Shown here: in pieces, positions 27,183 through 35,559 of the stretch | Position numbering within the stretch: the first letter of the stretch is position 1 | Layout: the number at the start of each line of letters is the position of its first letter | Notes under the pieces: model-generated | The model's input: only the letters and a program-made list of their open reading frames with translations | Told to the model about the DNA's origin: nothing | The model's database searches: none | Assembly (NCBI GenBank): GCA_050694175.1 | Contig: JBOGXA010000013.1 | Coordinates: 33,031-97,030 of the forward strand | DNA: 64,000 nucleotides | From: JBOGXA01 sp050694175 | GTDB taxonomy: Bacteria; Actinomycetota; CADDZG01; WHSQ01 | Reading direction: 5' to 3' | Made by a program: the position numbers and the translations under genes

Positions 27183-27608
27183 ATGACCACGGCTGCGGTC
27201 GCCGCGCTCACCGCCGTGCTCGCGCTCGGGTTTGTGGAGGGGATGCGGCGCTTCTATCCCGCGCGGGCGACCTGGGCCCGATTGCGGAGCCGTCACGGAC
27301 GCCGGGCCGTGCGGGCTATGCGCGAGCGCTTCGAGACCGCGGCGGCCAGCCGCCTTCCCCGCGTCCTTGCCATCGTGTTGCTTGCGCTGGTCGCGATCTG
27401 GATGGCGGCGGCGCCGGTTCTCGACAAGCGCTGGTACGAGGTCGCGCTGGATTCGCTGCCGTATGCATTCGTGTCCGTCGCCCTCCTGCGCACCCGGGGC
27501 ACACTTCGAGTTATCGCCCAACGCATGCGTGACTACGAGCGCGACGCAGGCGAGGATCCCGACGAGGATCTCGATTTCGGGGATGGCACCGACGTGATAG
27601 CGCTGTGA
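27183..27608 (+). CDS. small membrane protein upstream of thiE
   Basis: A 141-aa protein with an N-terminal helix (about 4-20), a basic stretch (about 22-60), two central helices (about 59-100) and an acidic C-terminal tail DEDLDFGDGTD. No family was recognised. Its stop overlaps the thiE start (GTGA), so it is cotranscribed with thiE. Whether it has a role in thiamine metabolism is open. Confidence 0.6.
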   Translation: MTTAAVAALTAVLALGFVEGMRRFYPARATWARLRSRHGRRAVRAMRERFETAAASRLPRVLAIVLLALVAIWMAAAPVLDKRWYEVALDSLPYAFVSVALLRTRGTLRVIAQRMRDYERDAGEDPDEDLDFGDGTDVIAL

Positions 27609-28246
27609 CGGCAATCACCGACGCCCGTCTCTATCTGGTTGCGCCCGCGTCGATCGGGGCAGGGGAGCTCGTGTCGTTAGTGCCAGAGCTTGCCGCCGCC
27701 GGCGTCGATCTCATCCAACTCAGGGAAAAAGAGATGGAGGCGGGCGAGATCCTGCGGGTGGGGGCCCCGCTGGCCGCCGCGTGCGCGGACGCGGGGGTCT
27801 GCTTCATCGTCAACGACCGGGCCGACGTCGCGCTCGCTCTTGACGCACCCGGTCTCCATCTGGGACAGAACGATCTCCCGGTTGGGGTGGCCCGTCGCAT
27901 CCTGGGGACGGCAATCATCGGGCGCTCCACGCACAGCAGCGAGGAGATCGACCGGATTGCCGACTCCGACGCGCCGGTCGACTACATCGCGGTCGGGCCC
28001 GTCTTCGCAACGCCGACCAAGCCGGGGCGGCCGGCCGTGGGCCCGGACCTCGTCTCGTATGCGGCCGAGCGCTCCCCGGTGCCGTGGTTCGCGATCGGGG
28101 GCATCAACGCGTCGAACATCGACGAGGTGATTGGGGCCGGCGCGCGCCGGGTGGTCGTCGTGCGGGCGATAACCGAGGCCGCAGATCCGGTCGCGGCCGC
28201 AGCCGCGCTCCGAGAGCGACTCGACCGAGCCCCCGCGCCGCCGTGA
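27605..28246 (+). CDS. thiE: thiamine-phosphate synthase ThiE
   Basis: A 213-aa TIM-barrel enzyme: [10 protein letters not shown] (pyrophosphate and metal binding), [47 protein letters not shown] and [29 protein letters not shown] are the ThiE hallmarks. It joins thiazole phosphate with HMP pyrophosphate. The GTG start overlaps the stop of the upstream membrane protein gene. No riboswitch precedes this unit, unlike thiO-thiS-thiG 21 kb away. Confidence 0.93.
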   Translation: MTAITDARLYLVAPASIGAGELVSLVPELAAAGVDLIQLREKEMEAGEILRVGAPLAAACADAGVCFIVNDRADVALALDAPGLHLGQNDLPVGVARRILGTAIIGRSTHSSEEIDRIADSDAPVDYIAVGPVFATPTKPGRPAVGPDLVSYAAERSPVPWFAIGGINASNIDEVIGAGARRVVVVRAITEAADPVAAAAALRERLDRAPAPP

Positions 28247-28296
28247 CTGGTTGCGTGAGGTCGCCATGCGACCGCCTACAACCACTCACGCCCGGC

Positions 28297-28302
28297 TAGT
28301 CT
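28297..28302 (+). promoter_or_regulatory. -10 box for a probably leaderless mRNA
   Basis: TAGTCT ends 6 nt before the ATG at 28309 of the cation exchanger gene. Confidence 0.5.
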
Positions 28303-28308
28303 TCCTCG

Positions 28309-29352
28309 ATGCTGAAGCCCCGGCTCTCCTGGCTGCTCGTCTTTCTCCCGGCGGCGGTCGTCATGGAGATCGTGCACGCGGAGCCCGTGCTCATCTTTGC
28401 GACCGCCGGCCTCGCCATCCTGCCCCTGGCCGGGCTGATCGGTCACGCCACCGAGGAGCTTGCCGCACGAACCGGGCCCCAGATCGGGGGGCTGCTGAAC
28501 GCCACCTTCGGGAACGTCACCGAGCTGATCATTGCGACCTTTCTGATACTCGACGGACAGCTCGACATCGTGAAGGCTTCGATCACCGGGTCGATCATCG
28601 GCAACGTCCTGCTGGTCCTGGGCATTGCGTTCGCGGTCGGAGGTTGGTCGCGCGTCGAGCAGACGTTCAATCGCACGGCGGCAGGCCTGCATTCCGCCTC
28701 TCTGATCATCGCCGTCGGCGCGCTCCTGTTGCCGGCGCTGTTCTCCCTCACACCGGAGGCGACCGACTTCCGCACCGAAGCCGTGTCCGTCGGAGTGTCG
28801 GTAGTTCTGATAACCACGTACGTGCTGGGACTGCTGTTCACACTCAAGACGCATCGGAGCCTCTTCCGCTCGGACCTGGAACACACCCGGCCGAAATGGA
28901 CGATGGGTCGTGCAGTGGGGACGCTTGCCGGCGCAACGGTGGGAGTTGCGTTGATGAGTGAGTTCCTCGTCGGTGCGCTCGAGCCGACCGTCGAAGAGCT
29001 CGGGCTCTCCAGACTCTTCGTGGGGCTCATCGTCGTTCCCATCATTGGAAACGCGGCCGAGCATTCATCGGCGATACTTTTCGCGGCCAAGGACAGAATG
29101 GAAGTGGGAATTGAGATTGCAATCGGATCGTCGACGCAGATCGCCTTGTTCATCGCGCCCCTGCTCGTGTTCATCTCCCTCGTTGTCGGCGAGCCGATGG
29201 ACCTGATCTTCTCGGGCATCGAGATCGCAGCGGTCGCGTTCTCGGGTGCGATCCTCGGCTTCGTCGTCCTCGACGGGAGATCGAACTGGTTCGAGGGCGT
29301 ACAGCTAATCGCGGCGTACGTGATCCTGGCTGTGTCGTTCTTCTTCGTGTGA
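28309..29352 (+). CDS. Ca2+/H+ antiporter (CaxA family)
   Basis: A 347-aa membrane protein with about eleven helices. The two alpha-repeats are clear: GLLNATFGNVTELIIATFLI with SIIGNVLLVLGIAF, and VPIIGNAAEHSSAILFAAKD with IAIGSSTQIALFIAPLLV. The acidic helices between them include residues 250-290. Cax proteins exchange cytoplasmic Ca2+ for protons. The gene has its own promoter at leaderless spacing; its last 48 bp overlap the end of the convergent MFS gene. Confidence 0.92.
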   Translation: MLKPRLSWLLVFLPAAVVMEIVHAEPVLIFATAGLAILPLAGLIGHATEELAARTGPQIGGLLNATFGNVTELIIATFLILDGQLDIVKASITGSIIGNVLLVLGIAFAVGGWSRVEQTFNRTAAGLHSASLIIAVGALLLPALFSLTPEATDFRTEAVSVGVSVVLITTYVLGLLFTLKTHRSLFRSDLEHTRPKWTMGRAVGTLAGATVGVALMSEFLVGALEPTVEELGLSRLFVGLIVVPIIGNAAEHSSAILFAAKDRMEVGIEIAIGSSTQIALFIAPLLVFISLVVGEPMDLIFSGIEIAAVAFSGAILGFVVLDGRSNWFEGVQLIAAYVILAVSFFFV

Positions 29353-30690
29353 CGGGGCCGACCGCAGGGTTTCGGGTGTGCGGAGGAGCAACAGAAGGGC
29401 GGCCGCGACCGGAACGGCCGCGATCGCGAATGCCTGCTTGAAACCAACCAGGTCGGCCGCCGCGCTGGCCAGCAGCGGTCCGAGAAACCAGCCGAGATCC
29501 CCGGCGAAGCGAAAGAGGCCGACCGCGCTCCCCGCCCTTCCGTCGGACACGACGTCGGACAGCATGGCGGCAGGTGGTACTCCCGCAAAGCCCGCCGCGA
29601 TGCCGAGCAGTCCCATCATCACGAGAAAGAGAGTGGGGGTGGATGCCCAACCCAGCACCACAACCATGATCCCCAGGGCGGCGAATGAGGGTACGAGCAC
29701 CGGCTTGCGCCCGTAACGGTCTGCTGCGCTGCCGGCCGGATAGAGAACGAAGAACTCGGTTGCCACTGCCACGGCGAAGACGGTGCCGATGAACGCCTCC
29801 GACATGCCGAGCTCGTCGTGGCCGAACAGCGGCACCAGTGTCTCGTAGACGGAGACGATAACCCACATGTAGGCGAAGTTGAGGACGAGCACGGTCCTCA
29901 GTGCTCGACGCTTAAGAAGCTCGCGAAAGCCGCTCGTCGTCCGTCGGAGCAGCGGCATGCCGCGCTCGATGGGCACCTCCACGGCTCCGCCGATAGCGGT
30001 ACCCGCGCCATGGCTCCACCAAGGGCGGAATTGGGATTCACTCCCTGCGGTGGGGAGGGCAATTCCCTCGGTGTCGGGCGGCGGTTCCATCGCACGCGGG
30101 GGGAGATCGGGCACCGCGCGCGCGTAGATGAGCGCGGATACGACCATGAGGATCGAGAAACCGAAGAGTGGGCTGGCGAGGCCCAGGCGGGCGGCCATGA
30201 AGCCCCCGGCGGCCCCGCCCCCGATGATTCCCGCATTGAAGGAGGTGTAGAAGACACCCAGGGTGCGCGCCATACGATCCGCCGGCACCGCCTTCAGGAG
30301 ATAGCTGTATTGCGCGGCAAACGTGACCGCCGAACCGGCTCCACCCAGCCCCCACAGCGCGACCGCGAGCCAGTACACAGGAGCGATCGCAGTCAACGCG
30401 GCGCAAACGGCGAGGAACAGCAGCCCCGCGGTCGCGCACAATCGCTCCCCAAAGCGATCGACGAGGGGGCCGGCGATCAGATCAAAGGCCAGACGCCCCA
30501 GGCCGAACGCGGCCAGCAGGAGCCCGGCGGCGCCGTAACCGACTCCGAACGAACGGGCGTAGAGCGCGAGCGTGGGAGCGATCAGTCCGACGCCCATCAG
30601 CATCACGAGCGCAACGAGGATGACGGTGCGCACCGCGCGCTCGGACAGGATCATGCGGATGGTGATCTTCGGCTCGGTCGTTTGCTGCAT
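29305..30690 (-). CDS. MFS transporter
   Basis: A 461-aa twelve-helix major facilitator protein. Signature loops are GRLAFDLIAGPLVDRFGERL after helix 2 and AGSAADRYGRKPVLV between helices 8 and 9. The ATG at 30690 follows GAGG at good spacing; ATGs at 30702 and 30744 are in frame but lack a ribosome-binding site. The central cytoplasmic loop contains 29 codons of the dispersed stem-loop element. The final 48 bp overlap the convergent Cax gene, an unusually long tail-to-tail overlap. Substrate unknown; general features fit drug or metabolite efflux. Confidence 0.86.
   Translation of the reverse strand: MQQTTEPKITIRMILSERAVRTVILVALVMLMGVGLIAPTLALYARSFGVGYGAAGLLLAAFGLGRLAFDLIAGPLVDRFGERLCATAGLLFLAVCAALTAIAPVYWLAVALWGLGGAGSAVTFAAQYSYLLKAVPADRMARTLGVFYTSFNAGIIGGGAAGGFMAARLGLASPLFGFSILMVVSALIYARAVPDLPPRAMEPPPDTEGIALPTAGSESQFRPWWSHGAGTAIGGAVEVPIERGMPLLRRTTSGFRELLKRRALRTVLVLNFAYMWVIVSVYETLVPLFGHDELGMSEAFIGTVFAVAVATEFFVLYPAGSAADRYGRKPVLVPSFAALGIMVVVLGWASTPTLFLVMMGLLGIAAGFAGVPPAAMLSDVVSDGRAGSAVGLFRFAGDLGWFLGPLLASAAADLVGFKQAFAIAAVPVAAALLLLLRTPETLRSAPSHEEERHSQDHVRRD
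29983..30069 (-). repeat. dispersed stem-loop element, copy M (in MFS gene)
   Basis: An 87-nt copy in sense with the host gene. It begins GAGGGAATTGCCC and ends CCGCTATCGGCGGAGCC. The 3' hairpin CCGC-N5-GCGG is kept although the loop differs. In the middle, CCACC-N2-AGGG pairs with CCCT-N-GGTGG. It is 9 nt longer than the 78-nt copies, still a multiple of three, and lies in the loop between helices 6 and 7. Confidence 0.75.
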
Positions 30691-30738
30691 GAGTCGCCTC
30701 ATTTGTCGTGGCGAGCGCAGGATATCGGTGGCGATGAG

Positions 30739-30744
30739 TACCAT
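30739..30744 (+). promoter_or_regulatory. -10 box for a probably leaderless mRNA
   Basis: TACCAT ends 7 nt before the ATG at 30752 of the amidohydrolase gene. Confidence 0.5.
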
Positions 30745-30751
30745 GCGCTAG

Positions 30752-31603
30752 ATGCCCCGCGCGATCGACTTCCACGTGCACTCGTCGACGGCCGAATGGC
30801 TTGAGGGTTCTATCGGTCCGATGCTCGAGGGCACCGCCAAGTTCTTCCGCAGCGAGGTGCGCGTGCGTACCGCCGAGCAGATGGCAGACGAGTACCGGGC
30901 GTGGGACCTCCTTGGCGTCCTTCTCGCCTGGGATGCGGAGACCGCAACGGGGCTGCCACCGCTGACCAACGACCGGGTGGCGGAGATCTGCAGCGACTAT
31001 CCCGAGCAGTTCGTTGGTTTCGCAAGCGTCGATCCACACAAGCCGGACTGCGTAGACGAGCTCGAGCGGGCGGTCACGGAGCTCGGACTGAGGGGACTCA
31101 AGGTCCACCCTCAGGTGCAGCGGTTCTATCCCAACGAGGACCGCTACCGGCCTCTGTGGGAGAAGTGCGAGGAGCATTCCCTGCCCATCGTCGTGCACGT
31201 CGGAATGACGGGGCTCGGCGCGTGCGTTCCCGGCGGTTCGGGGGTCGCGTTCGATTACGGACGCCCCATGCTCATGGACATGGTGGCGGCGCATCATCCC
31301 GGATTGACGGTGGTGATGGCGCACTTCGGATATCCGTGGCACCTGGAGGTTCTTGCCAGCGCGCTCCACAAGACGAACGTGTGGGTCGATCTCTCCGGAT
31401 GGCGACCGCGCTACATCCCGGAAGAGGTGAAACGGGATGCGCGCGGGAGGCTGAGCGATCGCGTCGTGTGGGGCAGCGACTACCCGATGCTCGATCCGGG
31501 CCGCATCCTCGATGAGATCGGAGACCTCGAGCTGGGGGACGCGCAAGAGAAGGTGCTGCTCAGCAACGCTGCTCGGCTGTTGGGAATCGAGGGGGCGCGG
31601 TGA
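30752..31603 (+). CDS. amidohydrolase-family protein (amidohydro_2, ACMSD-like)
   Basis: A 283-aa TIM-barrel metallohydrolase: the metal motif AIDFHVHSS (His-x-His), VGFASVDPHKPD, GLKVHPQVQRFYPNE, VVHVGMTG (metal-ligand histidine), VVMAHFGYPWHLEV and VWGSDYPML (catalytic Asp). It belongs with amidohydrolase 2 proteins such as ACMSD and resorcylate decarboxylases. Substrate unknown. It is divergent from the MFS gene, with only about 60 bp between the starts. Confidence 0.85.
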   Translation: MPRAIDFHVHSSTAEWLEGSIGPMLEGTAKFFRSEVRVRTAEQMADEYRAWDLLGVLLAWDAETATGLPPLTNDRVAEICSDYPEQFVGFASVDPHKPDCVDELERAVTELGLRGLKVHPQVQRFYPNEDRYRPLWEKCEEHSLPIVVHVGMTGLGACVPGGSGVAFDYGRPMLMDMVAAHHPGLTVVMAHFGYPWHLEVLASALHKTNVWVDLSGWRPRYIPEEVKRDARGRLSDRVVWGSDYPMLDPGRILDEIGDLELGDAQEKVLLSNAARLLGIEGAR

Positions 31604-31635
31604 GTAGGTGGCGACGGGCACAATTTGTGCCTCAG

Positions 31636-31652
31636 TTGTCGCATAGCGACAA
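31636..31652. other. 17-bp palindrome upstream of the MIP18-family gene
   Basis: TTGTCGC-ATA-GCGACAA is a perfect inverted repeat with 7-bp arms, about 90 bp before the MIP18/SufT-like gene and 33 bp after the amidohydrolase stop. No T-tract follows, so an operator is more likely than a terminator. The cognate regulator was not recognised. Confidence 0.5.
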
Positions 31653-31742
31653 TCTACGCGCAGGGAGAGTGGGGAAACCCCACGGCCGACTGGATGACGC
31701 CCCCCACGGCTGCCTGCCCACTTGAGACGTTCGGGCATTACC

Positions 31743-32066
31743 ATGGTGTCTATGGCAGACAAAGAGAGCATCAAGGATCAGGTGATCGAGGCCCTCAAGA
31801 CGGTTGACGATCCCGAGCTCGGAATCGATATCTGGAATCTCGGCCTCGTCTACGAGGTGGACGTCAACGACGCCGGAGACGTCAAGGTCGATTTCACTTT
31901 GACGACCATGGGGTGTCCCATCGGCCCGATGATCGACGAACAGATTAGAGGTGCTACGCAGTACATCGACGGCATCGGTGACGTCTCGACGGAGCTGGTC
32001 ATGTATCCGCCGTGGACGCCCGAAAAGATGTCTCCGCTCGCCAAGTCCGCCCTCGGAATGGTCTGA
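31743..32066 (+). CDS. MIP18/DUF59-family iron-sulfur assembly factor (SufT-like)
   Basis: A 107-aa DUF59 protein: VIEALKTVDDPELGIDIWNL, GLVYEV and the active-site cysteine motif LTTMGCPIGPMI. Members such as SufT and Cia2 help mature Fe-S proteins. It is usually found at the end of suf operons; here it stands outside any such cluster. The ATG at 31743 gives MVSMADKES; the ATG at 31752 is an equally possible start. A longer in-frame start at 31722 lacks family similarity. Confidence 0.85.
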   Translation: MVSMADKESIKDQVIEALKTVDDPELGIDIWNLGLVYEVDVNDAGDVKVDFTLTTMGCPIGPMIDEQIRGATQYIDGIGDVSTELVMYPPWTPEKMSPLAKSALGMV

Positions 32067-32121
32067 GGGGAGTGGGCCGGCGTTCGCCCACGAACGACCC
32101 GAGCCGGCCGACCAGCTTCAC

Positions 32122-33309
32122 GTGACGTCGCGGCTCGACCACCTCCAATGCGCCGCCTGCGGGGCCCGGCACGACGCGCACGTCACCCAGGGGAGGTGCT
32201 CGTGCGGGGGGACCCTTCTGGCGCGTTACGACCTCACCGGCCTGGATCTCGCGGCCGTCAGGCGCCGCCCCGCCGGACTGTGGCGATACCGGGAGGTGCT
32301 GCCGGTGCGGGGCGAGCCGGTATCGCTTGGAGAGCCGGCAACGCCCCTGGTCCCCTGCCGGCGGCTGTCGGAGCGATGGGGACTCGAGATGTATGTCAAG
32401 GACGACTCGGGACTTGCCGGCGGAACCTTCAAGGCGCGCGGCGCGGCCGTTGGCGTGTCGCGCGCCGTCGAACTGGGGGCGAAGCGGCTGGTGTTGCCGA
32501 GCGCGGGGAACGCGGGGGGAGCGTGGTCGCTGTACGGCGCGCGCGCAGGGCTGCCGGTGACTGTGACCATGGCCGAAACGGCGCCCGCGGCCAATCAAAC
32601 GGAAGTCACGCTTGCCGGAGGTGAACTCGTTCTGATCGACGGAACGATCGCCGACGCCGCGCGCGCCGCGAGGGAGATCGCGAGCGAACAAGACGCATTT
32701 CTCGCCGCGACTTTCTCGGAGCCGTATCGCCTCGAGGGAAAGAAATCGGCCTGGCTCGAGGTGTTCGATGAGCTCGGCGGGACGTCGGACATGCGAATCC
32801 CACGCACGATCGTCGCCCCGGTGGGCGGCGGTGTTGCGGCCGTCGCCGCGGTCAAGGCGGCCGAAGAGGCGCGGGCGGCGGGGTGGACCGACGACGATCC
32901 GCCGGTGATCGTGGGGGTTCAAGCCGCAAAATGTGCACCGATAGCGCGCGCCTTCGATCGCGGCGAGATCGAGGTGGCGCCCGTCGATTGTGAGGACGAC
33001 CTGACGATCGCCGCCGGACTGCGGGTGCCGGCGCCGTCCGAGGGGGCGCTCGTGCTCGCCCGCATCAGGGAGTCGGGCGGTGAGGTGATCGCAGTCGACG
33101 ACGACGACATCCTGGCAGCGATGGGTGATCTCGCGTCGAGCGAGGGAGTGTTCGCATGTCCCGAAGGAGCCGCCGCGATGGCGGGGGCGACCGCTATCGC
33201 CGCGGTGGGAGAGCTGGAGGGGCCGGTCGTCGTCTACAACACGGGGGCCGGGGCGAAGTACACCGCCGAACTCCCCGTCGGGGTCGTGCGCGCAAGTCGA
33301 TCAGCGTAG
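32122..33309 (+). CDS. thrC: threonine synthase
   Basis: A 395-aa fold-type II PLP enzyme. The N-terminal zinc-ribbon-like part has Cys10, Cys13, Cys26 and Cys28 (LQCAACG ... CSCGG). Then come VKDDSGLAGGTFKARGA (Schiff-base Lys104), PSAGNAGGAWSLY (phosphate loop), APVGGGVAAVAAV and VYNTGAGAKY. It converts O-phosphohomoserine to threonine. The GTG at 32122 is chosen because the conserved N terminus begins there, although no strong Shine-Dalgarno is seen. Confidence 0.85.
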   Translation: MTSRLDHLQCAACGARHDAHVTQGRCSCGGTLLARYDLTGLDLAAVRRRPAGLWRYREVLPVRGEPVSLGEPATPLVPCRRLSERWGLEMYVKDDSGLAGGTFKARGAAVGVSRAVELGAKRLVLPSAGNAGGAWSLYGARAGLPVTVTMAETAPAANQTEVTLAGGELVLIDGTIADAARAAREIASEQDAFLAATFSEPYRLEGKKSAWLEVFDELGGTSDMRIPRTIVAPVGGGVAAVAAVKAAEEARAAGWTDDDPPVIVGVQAAKCAPIARAFDRGEIEVAPVDCEDDLTIAAGLRVPAPSEGALVLARIRESGGEVIAVDDDDILAAMGDLASSEGVFACPEGAAAMAGATAIAAVGELEGPVVVYNTGAGAKYTAELPVGVVRASRSA

Positions 33310-33423
33310 TGGGGAGGAAAGGGATTCGCACCGGCGCACGGGTAGGGAGGGGACGAGATGGCCGCCAACCGGCGCTCGAGCCCGGTGCGCATCCCGACGG
33401 TTCGGTCATGGCCGCGATCTGTT

Positions 33424-35559
33424 CTACCGACGTGTGAGGCTGCGGCGCAGCTCCTCGATCGCCTCGGTTGCGGCGCCCGCTTCGGCGGACGTGACGTCGC
33501 TGCGGCCGTAGCGCTCCCGCTCGAAGACCGCCACCGAGCGCCGCGCCGGCTGGGAGCGCCCGCCCACCAGGCGCGCCATCACCTCGGACGCGGTCTCATG
33601 GTCGCGCCGCGGCGTCCCGCGGCGGGCGAGGTCTGCTTCGAGTCGCTCCCACGCCCGTGCGACCGGACCGGGTGCGATCCCGGGGTTGACGACGCCACCT
33701 CGGGCCGGTGCACGGCGCCGCCGGCTCCATACCCACGCCGCGCCCAGCGGCACCGCGATGGCGACGGCGGCAACGGGCGCCGCGGGGGCAAGCCCGTCGA
33801 CGTGAGCCCCGGCCCAGCGCCATAACTTCACAAGGACGATCTGGTCGCCCACGTCCTCCTGAGCACTCGGAACGTTGAAGGTCGGATCGAACTCGTACCA
33901 CCCGAGCCCGGGGAAGTAGACCTCTACCCACGCGTGCGCGTCGCTGCCTTTGACTTCATAGAGGCCCGTCAGCGGGTTCTTCGTGCCCGGCGTATATCCA
34001 ACGGCGACTCGGGCTGGGACCCCGAGCGTTCTCAGCATCACGGCGGTGGCCGACGCGAATTGCTCGCAGAACCCAACGCGCGCGTCGAAGAGGAAGTGAT
34101 CGACGGCGTCGTGGCCGGAGGGAGGGACCGGTGAGTCGAGAGAGTATCGGAGGTTCTTACGCAGATAGGCCTCTATCGCCCGCACTCGCTCGTAGTCGTT
34201 GCCGGCCCCTGCCGTGATCCGCTGCGCAAGTTTCCGCACGCGCTCCGGGAGCCCGGCCGGGAGCTGGAGGTAGCGCTGCAACTCGGCGGGCACGGTCTCA
34301 TTGGAGACGCGCCGCAGCGCGCGGGCGTCTGCAACGCCCTTTACCGAAACGACGCCGTAGCTCGTTCCGGGAGTGAGCGTCGCGGACGCGCGCAGGACAC
34401 CGAGCTCGTCAACGCGCGGACGTGACCAGCTCCAGATCTGGGCGGGAGTGGCCGCCGAGAAGTAAGTGTTCGGCTGCTCCGCTTGTATGTAGAACGTTTG
34501 GCTGATTGTTCTGCGAGGTTCCCCGGTCTCGACTGCCGCCGGATTGAGGTACTGATCGGTCCCGGGAAGGGGGGACGGCTCGCCCGCCGTTGATGTCCAT
34601 GCGGTTCCGTCGTACCCGTCGAAGAGCATTCCGCGCCACATCGATGGAGCGGACGAGCGCACTCGCATGACGACGTCGTCGGACAACGACCCGCGCACCC
34701 GCAGATCCATTCGTTCCGAGAGCGCGTAGTAGGAGGATCCCGACGAACGAGAGCTGGGGTCTCCCGGGAACCCTGGATTCCTGATGCCGTCCAACGACGC
34801 CGTCCCCGGGCCTTCTCCAGCGGTAAACGGAAGCGCCCACGCCCTCATGCCGTTCGGCTGCGGGAGCACGAGGAATAGCAGGGAGGCCGCGAGTGCCGCG
34901 GGCACGGCCGCGCGCCCCACTTCTCGGAGGATCCGGGCCGTCGAGCGGCTGCGGGATGGAGTTGCCCGCTCCGCGCCGTCGGCAAGTTCGCTTCTGTGCG
35001 CGAGTACGAGCGCGGTAACTGCGAACGCCGCATAGACGACAAGCAACGCACCGAAGCTCAGGTCGTGAGAGATCGAACCTGCCACGGCCATGAGGACGAG
35101 CGAGGATCCCAGGGAGAAGTAGAGGTCTCGTCGGGCTCTGAGGTCGTAACTGTGGATGAGCTGGACGAGCAGAAAGAGCCTGGCAAGCGGATAGCGTGCG
35201 GCTTCAGGGTTCGCGACCGATCGGATATCGCGGACCAGGTCGATGAATGCGATCGCCGTGATGCCGGTCAGAAGCAACGGAAAGATGCGCGCGTCCTTCC
35301 CCCGCGACTGCCACGACACCCAGAAGGCGCTCGGCAACACGACAAAGGCGGCAAGGGTCACGGTTCCCTTGAGGACACCTGCGAGCGCTAGAGCCACCAC
35401 GGCGGTCATGACGGCACCCAGGACCGCAACGCGAAAGCCAATCGAGTTCTCGGGCTTCCGGCGACCTGCAGAGAGCATCAGAACACCGACCAACCACCGG
35501 CGGACGCCGCCGGCGCCGGAGCGGTCCTTCCGTGGGGGGGTGCTCACCCGGCCAGGCAT
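33424..35559 (-). CDS. TgpA-like membrane transglutaminase protein (DUF3488 plus transglutaminase core), locus 1
   Basis: A 711-aa protein: six or more N-terminal helices (about 25-240, DUF3488), an extracytoplasmic transglutaminase-like domain (about 420-590) with the catalytic triad Cys in VGFCEQFASATAVMLRTLG, His in DAHAWVEVYF and Asp in WYEFDPT, a further helix near 620-640, and a basic cytoplasmic tail (DUF4129-like). It is the last gene of MoxR-DUF58-transglutaminase locus 1. The ATG at 35559 overlaps the DUF58 stop by 16 bp; a GTG at 35547 overlapping that stop is an alternative. Confidence 0.87.
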   Translation of the reverse strand: MPGRVSTPPRKDRSGAGGVRRWLVGVLMLSAGRRKPENSIGFRVAVLGAVMTAVVALALAGVLKGTVTLAAFVVLPSAFWVSWQSRGKDARIFPLLLTGITAIAFIDLVRDIRSVANPEAARYPLARLFLLVQLIHSYDLRARRDLYFSLGSSLVLMAVAGSISHDLSFGALLVVYAAFAVTALVLAHRSELADGAERATPSRSRSTARILREVGRAAVPAALAASLLFLVLPQPNGMRAWALPFTAGEGPGTASLDGIRNPGFPGDPSSRSSGSSYYALSERMDLRVRGSLSDDVVMRVRSSAPSMWRGMLFDGYDGTAWTSTAGEPSPLPGTDQYLNPAAVETGEPRRTISQTFYIQAEQPNTYFSAATPAQIWSWSRPRVDELGVLRASATLTPGTSYGVVSVKGVADARALRRVSNETVPAELQRYLQLPAGLPERVRKLAQRITAGAGNDYERVRAIEAYLRKNLRYSLDSPVPPSGHDAVDHFLFDARVGFCEQFASATAVMLRTLGVPARVAVGYTPGTKNPLTGLYEVKGSDAHAWVEVYFPGLGWYEFDPTFNVPSAQEDVGDQIVLVKLWRWAGAHVDGLAPAAPVAAVAIAVPLGAAWVWSRRRRAPARGGVVNPGIAPGPVARAWERLEADLARRGTPRRDHETASEVMARLVGGRSQPARRSVAVFERERYGRSDVTSAEAGAATEAIEELRRSLTRR

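Noticed and set aside
33310..33423. Possible tRNA or small gene between threonine synthase and the transglutaminase gene
   Set aside because: No acceptor or T-loop pattern and no frame with coding features was found.
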